From positions 1,453,147-1,517,146 of the forward strand of contig NZ_LR733284.1 of the NCBI RefSeq assembly GCF_902506375.1: a stretch of 64,000 nt of DNA. Reading direction: 5' to 3'. Under the pieces are notes generated by a model. The model saw only the letters and a program-made list of their open reading frames with translations, did not search any database and had not been told where the DNA came from. This DNA is from Microbacterium sp. 8M. GTDB lineage: Bacteria > Actinomycetota > Actinomycetes > Actinomycetales > Microbacteriaceae. Below are positions 25,154 to 33,834 of this stretch, piece after piece (position 1 is the first letter of the stretch; each line of letters begins with the position of its first letter). The position numbers were made by a program, and so were the translations under genes.

Positions 25154-26421
25154 CCTGCCGCTCCCTGCGCGCGAGCCGGCTGCTCATCCGCGTCGTGCGA
25201 GCGCCAGTCGTCCGGCAGCAGGTAGTCGAGCACGTCGTCGACGCTGATCGCGCCGACGAGACGGTGCGCCTGATCCACGACCGGCAGCGACACGAGGTCG
25301 TAGCTGGCGAGCATGCGCGCCACCTCCGCCGCGGACGCCGTCGCGGGCACCGGTTCGAGGGTGTCGTCGACGATCGCGCCGAGCCGTTCGTGCGGGGGAT
25401 AGCGCAGCATGCGCTGGAAGTGCACGACCCCCAGCAGGCGTCCGGTGGGGGTCTCGAACGGCGGGAGCGTGATGAACACGGCCGCCGCGAGGGCGGGGTG
25501 CAGCTCGTGCCGGCGGATCAGCGCCAGCGCCTCCGCCACCGTGGCGTCGGCGGACAGGATGATCGGCTCGGGGGTCATCAGACCGCCGGCGGTGTCGGGG
25601 CTGTAGCGCAGCAGCATGCGCACGTCCTCCGCTTCCTCCGGCTCCATGAGCTCGAGGAGGTGCTCCAGCCGGCCCTGGGGGAGCTGCGCGAGGAGGTCGG
25701 CCGCGTCGTCCGGCTCCATCTGGTCGAGGATATCCGCCGCGCGCTCGTCGCCGAGGCGGTCCAGGATGTCCATCTGATCGTCCTCGGGCATCTCCTCGAG
25801 GGCGTCGGCGAGGCGCTCGTCGGGCAGCTCCTCGGCGACCTCGATGCGGCGCTGCTGCGGCAGATCCAGCAGGGTGTTCGCCAGATCGGCGGGATGCATC
25901 TCCGCGTAGGTCGCGACGAGCTGCTCGGCCGACTGCGCCTCGCCGGGGTGGTGGTGCTCACGCACCTCGTTCCAAGTCGCGAACGTGGTGGGACCCTTCG
26001 CGAACGGGGAAGCGCTCGTCTTCGGCTTGCGCAGGAACAGCTGGCTCACCGACCACTCGCCGAGCCGGTTCGGCTCGATCGCGACGTCCTCGATCACGGC
26101 CGTGCCGGAGGCGTCCGCGAAGTCGACCCGGCGGCCGATCAGCTCGGCCATGATGCGCACCTCTCCGTTGCGCGGCTTGAAGCGGCGCACGTTCATCAGC
26201 CCCGAGGTGATGACCTGCCCCGTGCTGATCGAGCCGACGCGTCCGATGGAGAGGAAGACCTGCCGGCGGCCGGGGATCTCGCACACCAGCCCGATCACCC
26301 GCGGGGCCGCGCTACTTCGGTACACGACGACGACATCTCGGACTTTGCCGATCCGGTCGCCGGCGGGGTCGAACACGGCGCACCCGGCCAGGCGCGCGAC
26401 GAAAACCCGCTGTGTGCTCAT
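25150..26421 (-). CDS. MgtE N-terminal-domain and CBS-pair protein (no transport domain)
   Basis: 423 aa. A PRC-barrel-like region is at about 15-120 (DPAGDRIGKVRDVVVVYR). The MgtE intracellular N domain is at about 165-290, with its helical LPQQRRIEVAEELPDERLAD and MEPDDAADLL repeats. Two CBS motifs follow at about 295-410 (MTPEPIILSADATVAEAL; LVSLPVVDQAHRLVGAISVD). The membrane channel domain of MgtE is absent, so this is a cytosolic Mg- or nucleotide-sensing relative rather than a transporter. Leaderless start with TACGCT six bases upstream. Confidence 0.92.
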   Translation of the reverse strand: MSTQRVFVARLAGCAVFDPAGDRIGKVRDVVVVYRSSAAPRVIGLVCEIPGRRQVFLSIGRVGSISTGQVITSGLMNVRRFKPRNGEVRIMAELIGRRVDFADASGTAVIEDVAIEPNRLGEWSVSQLFLRKPKTSASPFAKGPTTFATWNEVREHHHPGEAQSAEQLVATYAEMHPADLANTLLDLPQQRRIEVAEELPDERLADALEEMPEDDQMDILDRLGDERAADILDQMEPDDAADLLAQLPQGRLEHLLELMEPEEAEDVRMLLRYSPDTAGGLMTPEPIILSADATVAEALALIRRHELHPALAAAVFITLPPFETPTGRLLGVVHFQRMLRYPPHERLGAIVDDTLEPVPATASAAEVARMLASYDLVSLPVVDQAHRLVGAISVDDVLDYLLPDDWRSHDADEQPARAQGAAG

Positions 26422-26427
26422 GCTTCC

Positions 26428-26433
26428 AGCGTA
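26428..26433 (-). promoter_or_regulatory. -10 box of the MgtE-N/CBS-DUF1003-mrp operon (leaderless)
   Basis: TACGCT on the minus strand, six bases (GGAAGC) before ATG 26421. Confidence 0.6.
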
Positions 26434-26509
26434 CTGTCCTGCACCTTGGGATCCGGGGCGGGTGACGGCATCCGGTGGAGTCGGAGCGGCCGCGTGGAAC
26501 AATGGTCGG

Positions 26510-27277
26510 ATGAGCATGCTGAACGCGTCGGGCCCCGCGGGCGAGATCGGGGAGACGGTCGCCACCGTGACCGAGTACGAGGCGGCGCAGAAGCTCGTCT
26601 CGCAGCTGATCGCCGGGGAGATCCCCGCACGGGCGATCGCGATCGTCGGCGTCGGCGTGCAGACCGTCGAACGGGTCACCGGGCGCCTGGGCTACGCGAA
26701 CGCGGCGCGCTCCGGCGCTGTCAACGGCCTGCTCATCGGCCTGTTCCTGTCCGCGATCTTCGTGCTCGGCAACCCTGCGGTCCCCATGCAGGCCTTCATC
26801 GGGATCCTGTTCGTCGGCGTCGCGATCGGCATGATCCTCAGCCTCATCACTTACTCGATCGTGCGCCGCCGCCGCGACTACGCGAGCGTGATGCAGCTGC
26901 GGGCCGACCACTACGAGGTGACGGTGCTCCCGGCCTCGGTCGGCAAGGCGCGACAGGTGCTCGGCCGCTCGGTGACCCCGATCCCGCGCCCTGCTCCCGG
27001 CACCGCCGCCGAGCCTCCGCAGTACGGCGAGCGCATCGAGGAGCCGCCGCGCTACGGGGAGCGCGTGATCCCCGAGCGCCCGCCGATGCCGCCCGCGGCC
27101 CGGATGCCCGCCGAGGAGACGGCCGCGCCCGCCGCGCCCCCTCAGGAGGCGACGCCCGAAGCGGCCCCGGAGGCGCGCGGCGCGGAGGAGGCGGCTCCGG
27201 ACGCCCCCGCCGGGCCGGCCGACGGCGAGAAGCCCGCCGACGGCGAGAACGCGGCGGGCGACGGCTCGTCCCGATGA
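26510..27277 (+). CDS. General-stress-protein-17M-like membrane protein
   Basis: 255 aa. An N-terminal alpha/beta segment of the GSP17M family (VTEYEAAQKLVSQLIAGEIP, IVGVGVQTVERVTG) precedes two helices (about 73-92 and 97-117). About 110 residues of Pro/Ala/Glu-rich, probably disordered tail follow, including two PPxYGER motifs. Start ATG 26510 is six bases after AACAAT. Its stop overlaps the hydrolase ATG (ATGA). Function unknown; relatives are stress-induced. Confidence 0.8.
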   Translation: MSMLNASGPAGEIGETVATVTEYEAAQKLVSQLIAGEIPARAIAIVGVGVQTVERVTGRLGYANAARSGAVNGLLIGLFLSAIFVLGNPAVPMQAFIGILFVGVAIGMILSLITYSIVRRRRDYASVMQLRADHYEVTVLPASVGKARQVLGRSVTPIPRPAPGTAAEPPQYGERIEEPPRYGERVIPERPPMPPAARMPAEETAAPAAPPQEATPEAAPEARGAEEAAPDAPAGPADGEKPADGENAAGDGSSR

Positions 27278-27984
27278 CTGTCGCGGCCGAGGAGCGGTTC
27301 CGGGTTCCGGTGCCGCTGCCCGCCGGATCCGTCGAGGTGTCCGCAGCCTACGGCGTTCCGCCCGCGGAGTCGTCGGACGGCGCTCCGACCGTCGTCATCG
27401 CGCACGGCGCCGGCGCCGGCATGGACCACCCGTTCCTGCTCGGACTCGCCGCGGAGCTGCGGGTCGCCGGGCTGAGGACCCTGCGCTTCACCTTCCCGTA
27501 CCTCGAGGCCGGCCGCCGCATGCCGGGCCCGGCTGCGCACGCGATGCTGACCTGGCGCGCCGTGGTCGCCGCTGCGCGGCAGCGCGGGAGCGGATCCGTG
27601 TACGCCTGCGGCAAGTCCTACGGCGGGCGGATGGCGTCGATGGCCGCGGCGGAGGAGCCGGGGCTCGATGTCGAAGGGCTCGTCTACCTCGGCTACCCGC
27701 TGCATCCGCCGGGCCGCCCGGACAAGCCCCGCGTCGAGCACCTGCCGGCGGTGCGGCAGCACCAGCTGTTCGTGGAGGGCACGAACGACCCCTTCGTCCA
27801 GCCGCTCGCGCAGCTAGAGGAGGCCGTCGCGTCGTGCCGGCACGCGACCATCGCCTGGGTCGAGGGCGGCGGCCATTCCTTCGAGGTGAAGGGGCTGAAG
27901 CGCCCGCCGGCGGCCGTCGGCGCGGCTCTGGCGCCGGTCGTGAGCGAGTTCGTCAGCAAGAGAGAGGCAGGAGCAGGCGCATGA
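27274..27984 (+). CDS. Alpha/beta-hydrolase (KANL3/Tex30-like)
   Basis: 236 aa. The oxyanion loop is VVIAHGAGAGMDHPF (about 40-54), the nucleophile elbow is CGKSYGGRMAS (about 110-120, Ser in GKSYGG), an acid lies in FVEGTNDPFVQ, and the His is in EGGGHSFEV. This fits the small KANL3/Tex30 dienelactone-hydrolase-like group. Substrate unknown. Coupled at both ends by 4-bp overlaps, to the stress protein upstream and the PLP enzyme downstream. Confidence 0.88.
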   Translation: MTVAAEERFRVPVPLPAGSVEVSAAYGVPPAESSDGAPTVVIAHGAGAGMDHPFLLGLAAELRVAGLRTLRFTFPYLEAGRRMPGPAAHAMLTWRAVVAAARQRGSGSVYACGKSYGGRMASMAAAEEPGLDVEGLVYLGYPLHPPGRPDKPRVEHLPAVRQHQLFVEGTNDPFVQPLAQLEEAVASCRHATIAWVEGGGHSFEVKGLKRPPAAVGAALAPVVSEFVSKREAGAGA

Positions 27985-29159
27985 GCACCGCGGAGGAGCT
28001 GGACGCGATCGGGGTCGACCGGCTGCGTGCGGCCGGAAGCCTGAAGTGGTCGGTGTTCCCCGATGCTATCGGCGCGTTCGTCGCCGAGATGGACTTCCCG
28101 CTCGCGCCCGCGGTCGCCGACGCGGTGAAGGGCGCGGTCGACCGGGGTCTGACCGGCTATCTGCCGTCCGCGGTGCGCGAGCGGATGTCGGAGGCCGCGG
28201 CGCGCTGGCAGCGGGACCGCTACGGCTGGGACGTCACCGCGGATCAGATCCGCCCCGTGCCGGACGTGCTGACCGCTCTGCGCGCCACGATCGACTTCTT
28301 CACCGCCCCCGGCTCGAAGATCGTGCTGCCCACTCCGGCGTACATGCCGTTCCTGACCATCCCGGCGATGCACGACCGCGAGATCGTCGAAGTCCCGATG
28401 CTCGTCAAGGACGGCCGCCACGTCTACGACCTGGACGGCATCGACCGGGCGCTCGCCGACGGCGGCGGCCTCCTGATCCTGTGCAACCCGTACAACCCGC
28501 TCGGCCGCGTGTTCGAGCGCGCCGAGCTGGAGGCGGTCGCCGAGGTCGTGGAACGGCACGGCGCGCGGGTGTTCTCGGACGAGATCCACGCGCCGCTGGT
28601 CTTCGCACCGCACCGGCACGTGCCCTACGCGAGCATCAGCCCCGCGACCGCCGCCCACACCATCACCGCGGCCAGCGCATCCAAGGCGTGGAACCTGCCC
28701 GGGCTCAAGGCGGCTCTGGTGATCCTGACGAACGACGCCGATGTGCAGACGTGGGCGCGACCGGAGGTCGCCTGGGCGGAGCACGGCACCGCGAACCTCG
28801 GAGTGGTCGCCACGACGGCCGCGTTCGACGAGGGACGCGAGTGGCTCGCCGGGACCCTCGACTACCTCGACGGCAACCGCCGGCTGCTCGGCGAACTCCT
28901 CGCCGAGCACATCCCCGCGATGGGCTATCGCGCCCCGGAGGGCACGTACATCGCCTGGCTGGACGCGCGCGACTTGGGCATCGACGGATCGCCCGCCGAC
29001 TTCTTCCGCGAGCATGCCGGTGTCGCCATGACGGACGGGATCGCCTGCGGCGCGGCGGGGGAGGGCTTCCTGCGCTTCATCCTCGCCACGCCGCGCCCGA
29101 TCATCGAGCAGGCGGTCCGGCAGATGGCCGCGGCGCTGCGCGAGCACGCCGCCGGCTGA
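27981..29159 (+). CDS. MalY/PatB-like PLP enzyme (aminotransferase or C-S lyase)
   Basis: 392 aa, fold-type I. Early KWSVFPDAIGAFVAEMDFP is typical of the MalY/PatB cystathionine beta-lyase-like group. LCNPYNPLGRVF and SDEIHAPLVF carry the PLP-contact Asp, and the PLP lysine is in ASASKAWNLPGLK. Likely cleaves or transaminates sulfur amino acids; the exact reaction cannot be settled by sequence. Last gene of the three-gene operon starting at 26510. Confidence 0.88.
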   Translation: MSTAEELDAIGVDRLRAAGSLKWSVFPDAIGAFVAEMDFPLAPAVADAVKGAVDRGLTGYLPSAVRERMSEAAARWQRDRYGWDVTADQIRPVPDVLTALRATIDFFTAPGSKIVLPTPAYMPFLTIPAMHDREIVEVPMLVKDGRHVYDLDGIDRALADGGGLLILCNPYNPLGRVFERAELEAVAEVVERHGARVFSDEIHAPLVFAPHRHVPYASISPATAAHTITAASASKAWNLPGLKAALVILTNDADVQTWARPEVAWAEHGTANLGVVATTAAFDEGREWLAGTLDYLDGNRRLLGELLAEHIPAMGYRAPEGTYIAWLDARDLGIDGSPADFFREHAGVAMTDGIACGAAGEGFLRFILATPRPIIEQAVRQMAAALREHAAG

Positions 29160-29214
29160 CCGCGAGCACGCCGACGGCGGCGCGTGGCGTTCATGTCCTG
29201 CCGCTGCGGGACGG

Positions 29215-30120
29215 TCAGCCGGCCAGATCCGGATCCGCCAGCAGCCGGCGCACGGTGCGCACGCCGAGGGCGGCCATGACGGGGTTGGAGCTCTCGTAGT
29301 ACCAGCCGAGCCCCATCGCCTGCTGCAACGCCCATGCCGCCCCACGCCGCCATTCCGCTTCGTCGGCGCCGAGCGCGGTCCGGAGCCGTCGCCGGGCGTC
29401 CAGATCGAGCAGGTGCCACGCCACCACGAGGTCGAGCGAGGGGTCCGCAGGGCCGAAGGAACCGCCGTCGAGCACGCCCGCCAGCCGGCCGCCCTCCGAG
29501 AGCAGCAGGTTCGGCGGGATCAGATCCCGGTGAGACATGACGTCCGCGCCGGGATGGGGAATATGCGACAGCCGCTCCCAGAGTGCGCGCGCAGCGTCGA
29601 CGTCGAGCAGATGCGCGCTCTTCTCGAAGCAGAGCGTCATCCACGTCTCATGCGCGCGGAGATCGCCGCCCCTGCCTCGTCCGTCGAAGCTGCGCCCGCG
29701 CAGCGGGGCGGCCCGGAGGGCGAGGATCAGGCGCGCCAGGTCGTCCGCGAGTCCCGAGGGCGGGGCGGCAGCGCCCTCATCCGGGAACGCCTCCGCCGCG
29801 GTCCGGCCAGGGAGCCAGGTCTGCACCGCCCACGCCGAGGGGTACCGGTCATCGCCGTCGGCCACCCCGAGCACCGTGGGAGCGGGGAACGGCGAGACCG
29901 CGGCGAACTCGTCCAGTGCGGCCGCTTCAGCGGCGACCTCGGTGAACGCGGCGCGCTGGAGCGGGAAGCGCGCGACGTGCGCATCCCCGATCCGGAACAG
30001 CGCATTCACCGTGCCCGGTGTCTCCACCGCGCGCACCGGGAGCCCGGCCAGGCCGGGAAAGGCCGCCGCGATCCTGCTGGCCACGGCGGCCTCGTCCACC
30101 CGGAGCTGCCCGGGGTGCAT
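29215..30120 (-). CDS. Aminoglycoside-phosphotransferase-family kinase, substrate unknown
   Basis: 301-aa APH-fold protein with an intact catalytic loop SHRDLIPPNLL (His197-Arg-Asp199, Asn204) and the metal-binding Asp218 in VLDGGSFGPADPSLDL. It is therefore a plausible active small-molecule kinase. ATG 30120 is eight bases after the pepP-like stop and follows GAGG; no start lies further upstream without entering that gene. No resistance phenotype should be assumed, since most chromosomal relatives in actinobacteria are uncharacterised. Confidence 0.85.
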   Translation of the reverse strand: MHPGQLRVDEAAVASRIAAAFPGLAGLPVRAVETPGTVNALFRIGDAHVARFPLQRAAFTEVAAEAAALDEFAAVSPFPAPTVLGVADGDDRYPSAWAVQTWLPGRTAAEAFPDEGAAAPPSGLADDLARLILALRAAPLRGRSFDGRGRGGDLRAHETWMTLCFEKSAHLLDVDAARALWERLSHIPHPGADVMSHRDLIPPNLLLSEGGRLAGVLDGGSFGPADPSLDLVVAWHLLDLDARRRLRTALGADEAEWRRGAAWALQQAMGLGWYYESSNPVMAALGVRTVRRLLADPDLAG

Positions 30121-30128
30121 GTCCTCGG

Positions 30129-31562
30129 TCAGGACGCGGATCCCTGTACGCGGGCGATCCAAGCCTCGACCTCGGCGGAGGTGCGCGGGATCCCCGCCGA
30201 CAGGTTCACCGGGCCGTCGGCGGTCATGAGGATGTCGTCCTCGATGCGCACGCCGATGCCGCGGTATTCCTCGGGAACGGTGACGTCGTCGATCTGGAAG
30301 TACAGGCCGGGCTCGATGGTGAACACCATGCCCTCCTGGATCAGACCGTCGTAGTACATCTCTCGACGCGCCTGGGCGCAGTCGTGCACGTCGATGCCGA
30401 GATGGTGGCTCGTGCCGTGCACCATGTAGCGGCGGTGCTGCCCGCCCTTGTCGGCATCGAGCGCCTCCTCCGCGGTGACGGGGAGCAGACCCCACTCGGC
30501 GGTGCGGCGCGCGATCACGTCCATCGCCGCCGCGTGCACCTCGCGGAACGGCACGCCGATCTTCGCCGCGGCGAAGGCGGCGTCGGCGGCCTCCACGACG
30601 GTGTCGTAGATGCGGCGCTGCACGTCGGTGAAGGTGCCGCTCACCGGCAGGGTGCGCGTGATGTCGGCGGTGTAGAGGCTGTCGGCCTCCGCCCCTGCGT
30701 CGATGAGGATGAGGTCGCCCGGCAGCACCGCGCCGTCGTTGCGGGTCCAGTGCAGGTAGCAGGCGTGCGGGCCGGACGCGGCGATGGTGTCGTAGCCCTC
30801 CCAATTGCCGTCGCTGCGGGCGCGCTGGTGGAACACGCCCTCGACGATGCGCTCTCCGCGGGGGTGCGCGATCGCGCGCGGCAGGTCGCGGATGATGTCG
30901 TCGAAGCCGTTCGCGGTGATCTCCACGGCGCGGCGCATCTCGGCGATCTCGTATTCGTCCTTGACCAGACGCAGCTCGGAGACGAACCGGGTGAGCTCGG
31001 GATCCTCGTCGACGACGAGGTCGTCGTCGCCCGCGGCGAAGTCGTCGAGGTGCGCCGTGGCGAGCCCCAGGTCGGCGGCGACGCCGGCGAGCGCCGGGCG
31101 GGGGCCGATCCAGAACTCGCCGATCGTCGCGTCCGAATAGAACTCGCTCGTCGTGCGGTCGGCGCGCTCGCGGAAGTACAGGGTGACGTCGTGGCCGTCG
31201 GCGGTGGGCTCGAAGACGAGCAGCGAGTCGGGCTCGGCGTCGGCGGCCCAGCCGGTGAGATGGGCGAACGCCGAGTGGGCCCGGAACGGGTAGTCCGTGT
31301 CGTTGCTGCGCTGCTTGAGGGATCCGGCGGGGATCACCAGGCGCTTGCCGGGGAACGCCGCGGACACCGCGGCCCGTCGTGCGGCGGCGTAGGGGGCCTG
31401 TGCGCGCGGGGCGGGAAGGGCCTCGGGCCGTTCGGCCCAGCCCGTGGAGATCGTGTCGAGGAAGCCCTGCGGGAAAGGCTGGCGGCGGTTGTTGCTCGTC
31501 GAGGGGGTCGCGGTGGCGGCGTCGCCTGACTGCTGCTCGATCGTGTCGTGCTCGGAGGTCAT
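30129..31562 (-). CDS. Xaa-Pro aminopeptidase (M24B, PepP family)
   Basis: 477 aa. An N-terminal creatinase-like domain (AFPGKRLVIPAGSLKQRSND; AFAHLTGW) precedes the pita-bread domain. Dinuclear metal ligands: D in LIDAGAEAD, D in YTADITRTLP, H in HGTSHHLGIDVHD, E in FTIEPGLYF, E in GVRIEDDILMT. It removes N-terminal residues preceding proline. ATG 31562 has GAGGAT six bases upstream. Confidence 0.95.
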   Translation of the reverse strand: MTSEHDTIEQQSGDAATATPSTSNNRRQPFPQGFLDTISTGWAERPEALPAPRAQAPYAAARRAAVSAAFPGKRLVIPAGSLKQRSNDTDYPFRAHSAFAHLTGWAADAEPDSLLVFEPTADGHDVTLYFRERADRTTSEFYSDATIGEFWIGPRPALAGVAADLGLATAHLDDFAAGDDDLVVDEDPELTRFVSELRLVKDEYEIAEMRRAVEITANGFDDIIRDLPRAIAHPRGERIVEGVFHQRARSDGNWEGYDTIAASGPHACYLHWTRNDGAVLPGDLILIDAGAEADSLYTADITRTLPVSGTFTDVQRRIYDTVVEAADAAFAAAKIGVPFREVHAAAMDVIARRTAEWGLLPVTAEEALDADKGGQHRRYMVHGTSHHLGIDVHDCAQARREMYYDGLIQEGMVFTIEPGLYFQIDDVTVPEEYRGIGVRIEDDILMTADGPVNLSAGIPRTSAEVEAWIARVQGSAS

Positions 31563-31568
31563 GGATCC

Positions 31569-31574
31569 ATCCTC
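31569..31574 (-). promoter_or_regulatory. -10-like box of the Xaa-Pro aminopeptidase gene
   Basis: GAGGAT on the minus strand, six bases (GGATCC) before ATG 31562. Matches only the A2/T6 positions of the -10 motif. Confidence 0.4.
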
Positions 31575-31641
31575 TCACCGTGCGATGAAGCCCGGATCCG
31601 CGCGTGGAACGCAGAAGGATCCGCGCCGGGAACGCAGAAAA

Positions 31642-31677
31642 GGGGCCCGGCCCGCCACGATCGGCGGACCGGACCCC
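31642..31677. terminator. Hairpin terminator after the subtilase gene
   Basis: Imperfect 15-bp stem: GGGGCCCGGCCCGCC (31642-31656) with GGCGGACCGGACCCC (31663-31677), two mismatches and a 6-nt loop. Lies just past the stop of the minus-strand subtilase. Confidence 0.7.
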
Positions 31678-31695
31678 TGCACGCTCCGCCTCAGC

Positions 31696-33204
31696 TCACT
31701 GCACGGCCTTGAGCGCGTTCACGATGCCGTGGCCGTAGTAGCTGTTCAACTCGGGCGTTCCGACGCACGCGGGCGCGGGGATCCCCGGCACCACCTGCGG
31801 CGCCGAGCACGGGGTCGGGGTCGCGTCGTCCTCGAGCTTCTGCACCAGCTGCGCCGGGGTCAGCTCAGGATGGGCGGACTTCATCAGCGCGAGCACGCCG
31901 GCGACGTGCGGGGACGCCATCGAGGTGCCGCTCTTGAGCCCGTAGCCGCCGGGGATCGTGGAGAGGATCCGGGATCCGGGCGCGGCGACGTCGATCTCGC
32001 CGAGACCACGGTTGGAGAAGTAGGACAGATCGCCCGTCTGGCGGATCGAGGAGACCGTCACGACGCCGGGCACCTGCGCCGGGATGTCCTTGCAGCCGGC
32101 GTTGATCGTGCGCGGGGTCGGGGTCGCCGCATCGTCGGGGCTGCCCAGGTCCTCGGTGTTCACCGTGAGGTCGACGTGCGAGTTGCCGGCAGCGGCCGCG
32201 CTCACGACGCCCTTCTCGGACGACCAGTTCACCGCGCGGGCGACCGCCTCGCGGACGGCGGCCTGGTCGGGCTGGTCGTCGCACCAGAACTCGAACGGGT
32301 CGATGTAGTAGCTGTTGTTGGTCACATCCATTCCGCGCTGCGCGGCCCACATGAAGCCGCAGACGGCGTACTCGGGGTAGATGAAGCCGTCGTCGTTCAC
32401 GACCTTGACCGAGGCCAGTCGCACGTTGGGGGCGACGCCGACCACGCCGACGCCGTTGCGCACGCCGGCGATCGTTCCGGCGACGTGGGTGCCGTGATCG
32501 GAGGTGGTCGGGTACCAGCCGCCCTCGCTCTGGTCCGGGCGTCCGCCGGCCGTGCAGTTCACCGAATCGGCGACGTCGATGTTCGCCTGCAGATCCGGGT
32601 GGGTCGGGTCGATGCCCGAGTCGAGCACGCCGACGAGCACGTTGCGGCTGCCGTCCGTGACCTGGTGCGCCTGATCCGCCTGGATCATCGTCAGGTCCCA
32701 CTGCTGGCCCTCGAGGGAGTCGGATCCGGTCGCGGGCACCGGCTCGGTGGGCTCGTCGCCGTTCAGCGGCTTGTTCTTGCCCTGGTTCCAGCCGGAGGAG
32801 CCGGGACCCCAGGGCGCCTGCGGACCGGTGACCTTGTCCTTCACCTCGACCGTGCGGGTCGCGCCCACCGACGCCACGGCGCCCCGGCCCTTGGCCTTCA
32901 CGGTGTCGCGGAAAGCGGCCCGGTCGGACTGAGCGATCACCACGCCGATCTCGGGCCAGCTCTGCACGACGACGCCGCCGGCGTCGGTCACCGCTTTCTC
33001 CGCCTTGCGGGTCTGGCCCGGGTTGGCCTGGCCGGTGTTGACGACGTAGCTCATCACGGTGCCGTCCGGCGGGTTGATCGGGACGGGGGTGGAGGCTTCG
33101 CTCGTCGCCGCGGTGGCGCTGACGGATCCGGCCAGAACCAGGCCCATCGCTGCGACGGTGCAGGCGATGGTGCGGAACGAGCGCGGGGATTTCGACATCC
33201 TCAT
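31696..33204 (-). CDS. Secreted subtilisin-like serine protease (S8)
   Basis: 502 aa. Signal peptide (basic start, hydrophobic ACTVAAMGLVLAGSVSATAA), then an I9-like propeptide (about 50-125). The S8 domain has catalytic Asp in VGVLDSGIDPTHPDL, His in TSDHGTHVAGTIAG and Ser in LKSGTSMASPHVAGVLAL. The protease should be exported by Sec and activated by propeptide cleavage. ATG 33204 is favoured over ATG 33198 since AGAGGA is nine bases upstream of the former. Monocistronic with its own terminator. Confidence 0.95.
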   Translation of the reverse strand: MRMSKSPRSFRTIACTVAAMGLVLAGSVSATAATSEASTPVPINPPDGTVMSYVVNTGQANPGQTRKAEKAVTDAGGVVVQSWPEIGVVIAQSDRAAFRDTVKAKGRGAVASVGATRTVEVKDKVTGPQAPWGPGSSGWNQGKNKPLNGDEPTEPVPATGSDSLEGQQWDLTMIQADQAHQVTDGSRNVLVGVLDSGIDPTHPDLQANIDVADSVNCTAGGRPDQSEGGWYPTTSDHGTHVAGTIAGVRNGVGVVGVAPNVRLASVKVVNDDGFIYPEYAVCGFMWAAQRGMDVTNNSYYIDPFEFWCDDQPDQAAVREAVARAVNWSSEKGVVSAAAAGNSHVDLTVNTEDLGSPDDAATPTPRTINAGCKDIPAQVPGVVTVSSIRQTGDLSYFSNRGLGEIDVAAPGSRILSTIPGGYGLKSGTSMASPHVAGVLALMKSAHPELTPAQLVQKLEDDATPTPCSAPQVVPGIPAPACVGTPELNSYYGHGIVNALKAVQ

Positions 33205-33377
33205 CGGTGAGGGTCCTCTCGTGGGGGTGGATGCCGGTTCGGCGACCGGCGGGGGCGGATGGCCCTGCCAACGTTTCTAGCGGGCGCTCCCAGCCATTTC
33301 AACGCTTGCTGATAGACCGCGCTCAGGGTATGGGGGGGCGAGACTCCAGGCGGGCGGGGCGCCACAGGTTCGGCGTC

Positions 33378-33383
33378 TAGCGT
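33378..33383 (+). promoter_or_regulatory. -10 box of the DUF3054 gene (leaderless)
   Basis: TAGCGT, six bases (GGAGGC) before ATG 33390. Confidence 0.6.
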
Positions 33384-33389
33384 GGAGGC

Positions 33390-33785
33390 ATGACCGATTC
33401 CGCAGCCGTCCGCCGCCGTGTCCTGTCCTGGCCGTGGGCGGTGGGCATCGACGCGGTGCTCGTCGTGGTCTTCGCCGCGATCGGGCGGGCAAGCCACGAG
33501 CACTCCCTGAGCGTCCTCGGCGTGCTGGAGACGGCGTGGCCGTTCCTCGCGGGGCTCGTCGCGGGCTGGATGCTGCTGCGGGCGTGGAAGGCGCCGACCG
33601 CGCCGCTGCGCACCGGGGCGCTGCTCGTCGTGGTCACCGTGGCACTGGGGATGGTCCTGCGCGTGGTCAGCGGCGGCACGACCGCGGTCGCCTTCATCAT
33701 CGTCGCCACGGTCACCCTGCTGGCGTTCCTCGTCGGCTGGCGCGGGATCGCGGTGCTCGTGGCGCGCCTGCGCGCTCGCCGCTGA
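33390..33785 (+). CDS. DUF3054-family membrane protein
   Basis: 131 aa with four helices (about 16-32, 42-63, 73-92, 98-118) and few charged residues inside them. The pattern IDAVLVVVFAAIGRASHEHS, ETAWPFLAGLVAGW and VTLLAFLVGWRG matches DUF3054. Function unknown. Single leaderless gene with a convergent neighbour. Confidence 0.85.
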   Translation: MTDSAAVRRRVLSWPWAVGIDAVLVVVFAAIGRASHEHSLSVLGVLETAWPFLAGLVAGWMLLRAWKAPTAPLRTGALLVVVTVALGMVLRVVSGGTTAVAFIIVATVTLLAFLVGWRGIAVLVARLRARR

Positions 33786-33806
33786 GCTGCGCGCCCACCC
33801 CTCGGC

Positions 33807-33827
33807 CCGGACCGGACCTCGGTCCGG
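33807..33827. terminator. Short bidirectional hairpin between convergent genes
   Basis: CCGGACC (33807-33813) pairs with GGTCCGG (33821-33827) around a 7-nt loop, in the 49-base gap between the DUF3054 and EEP genes. Confidence 0.55.
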
Positions 33828-33834
33828 AGCGGAG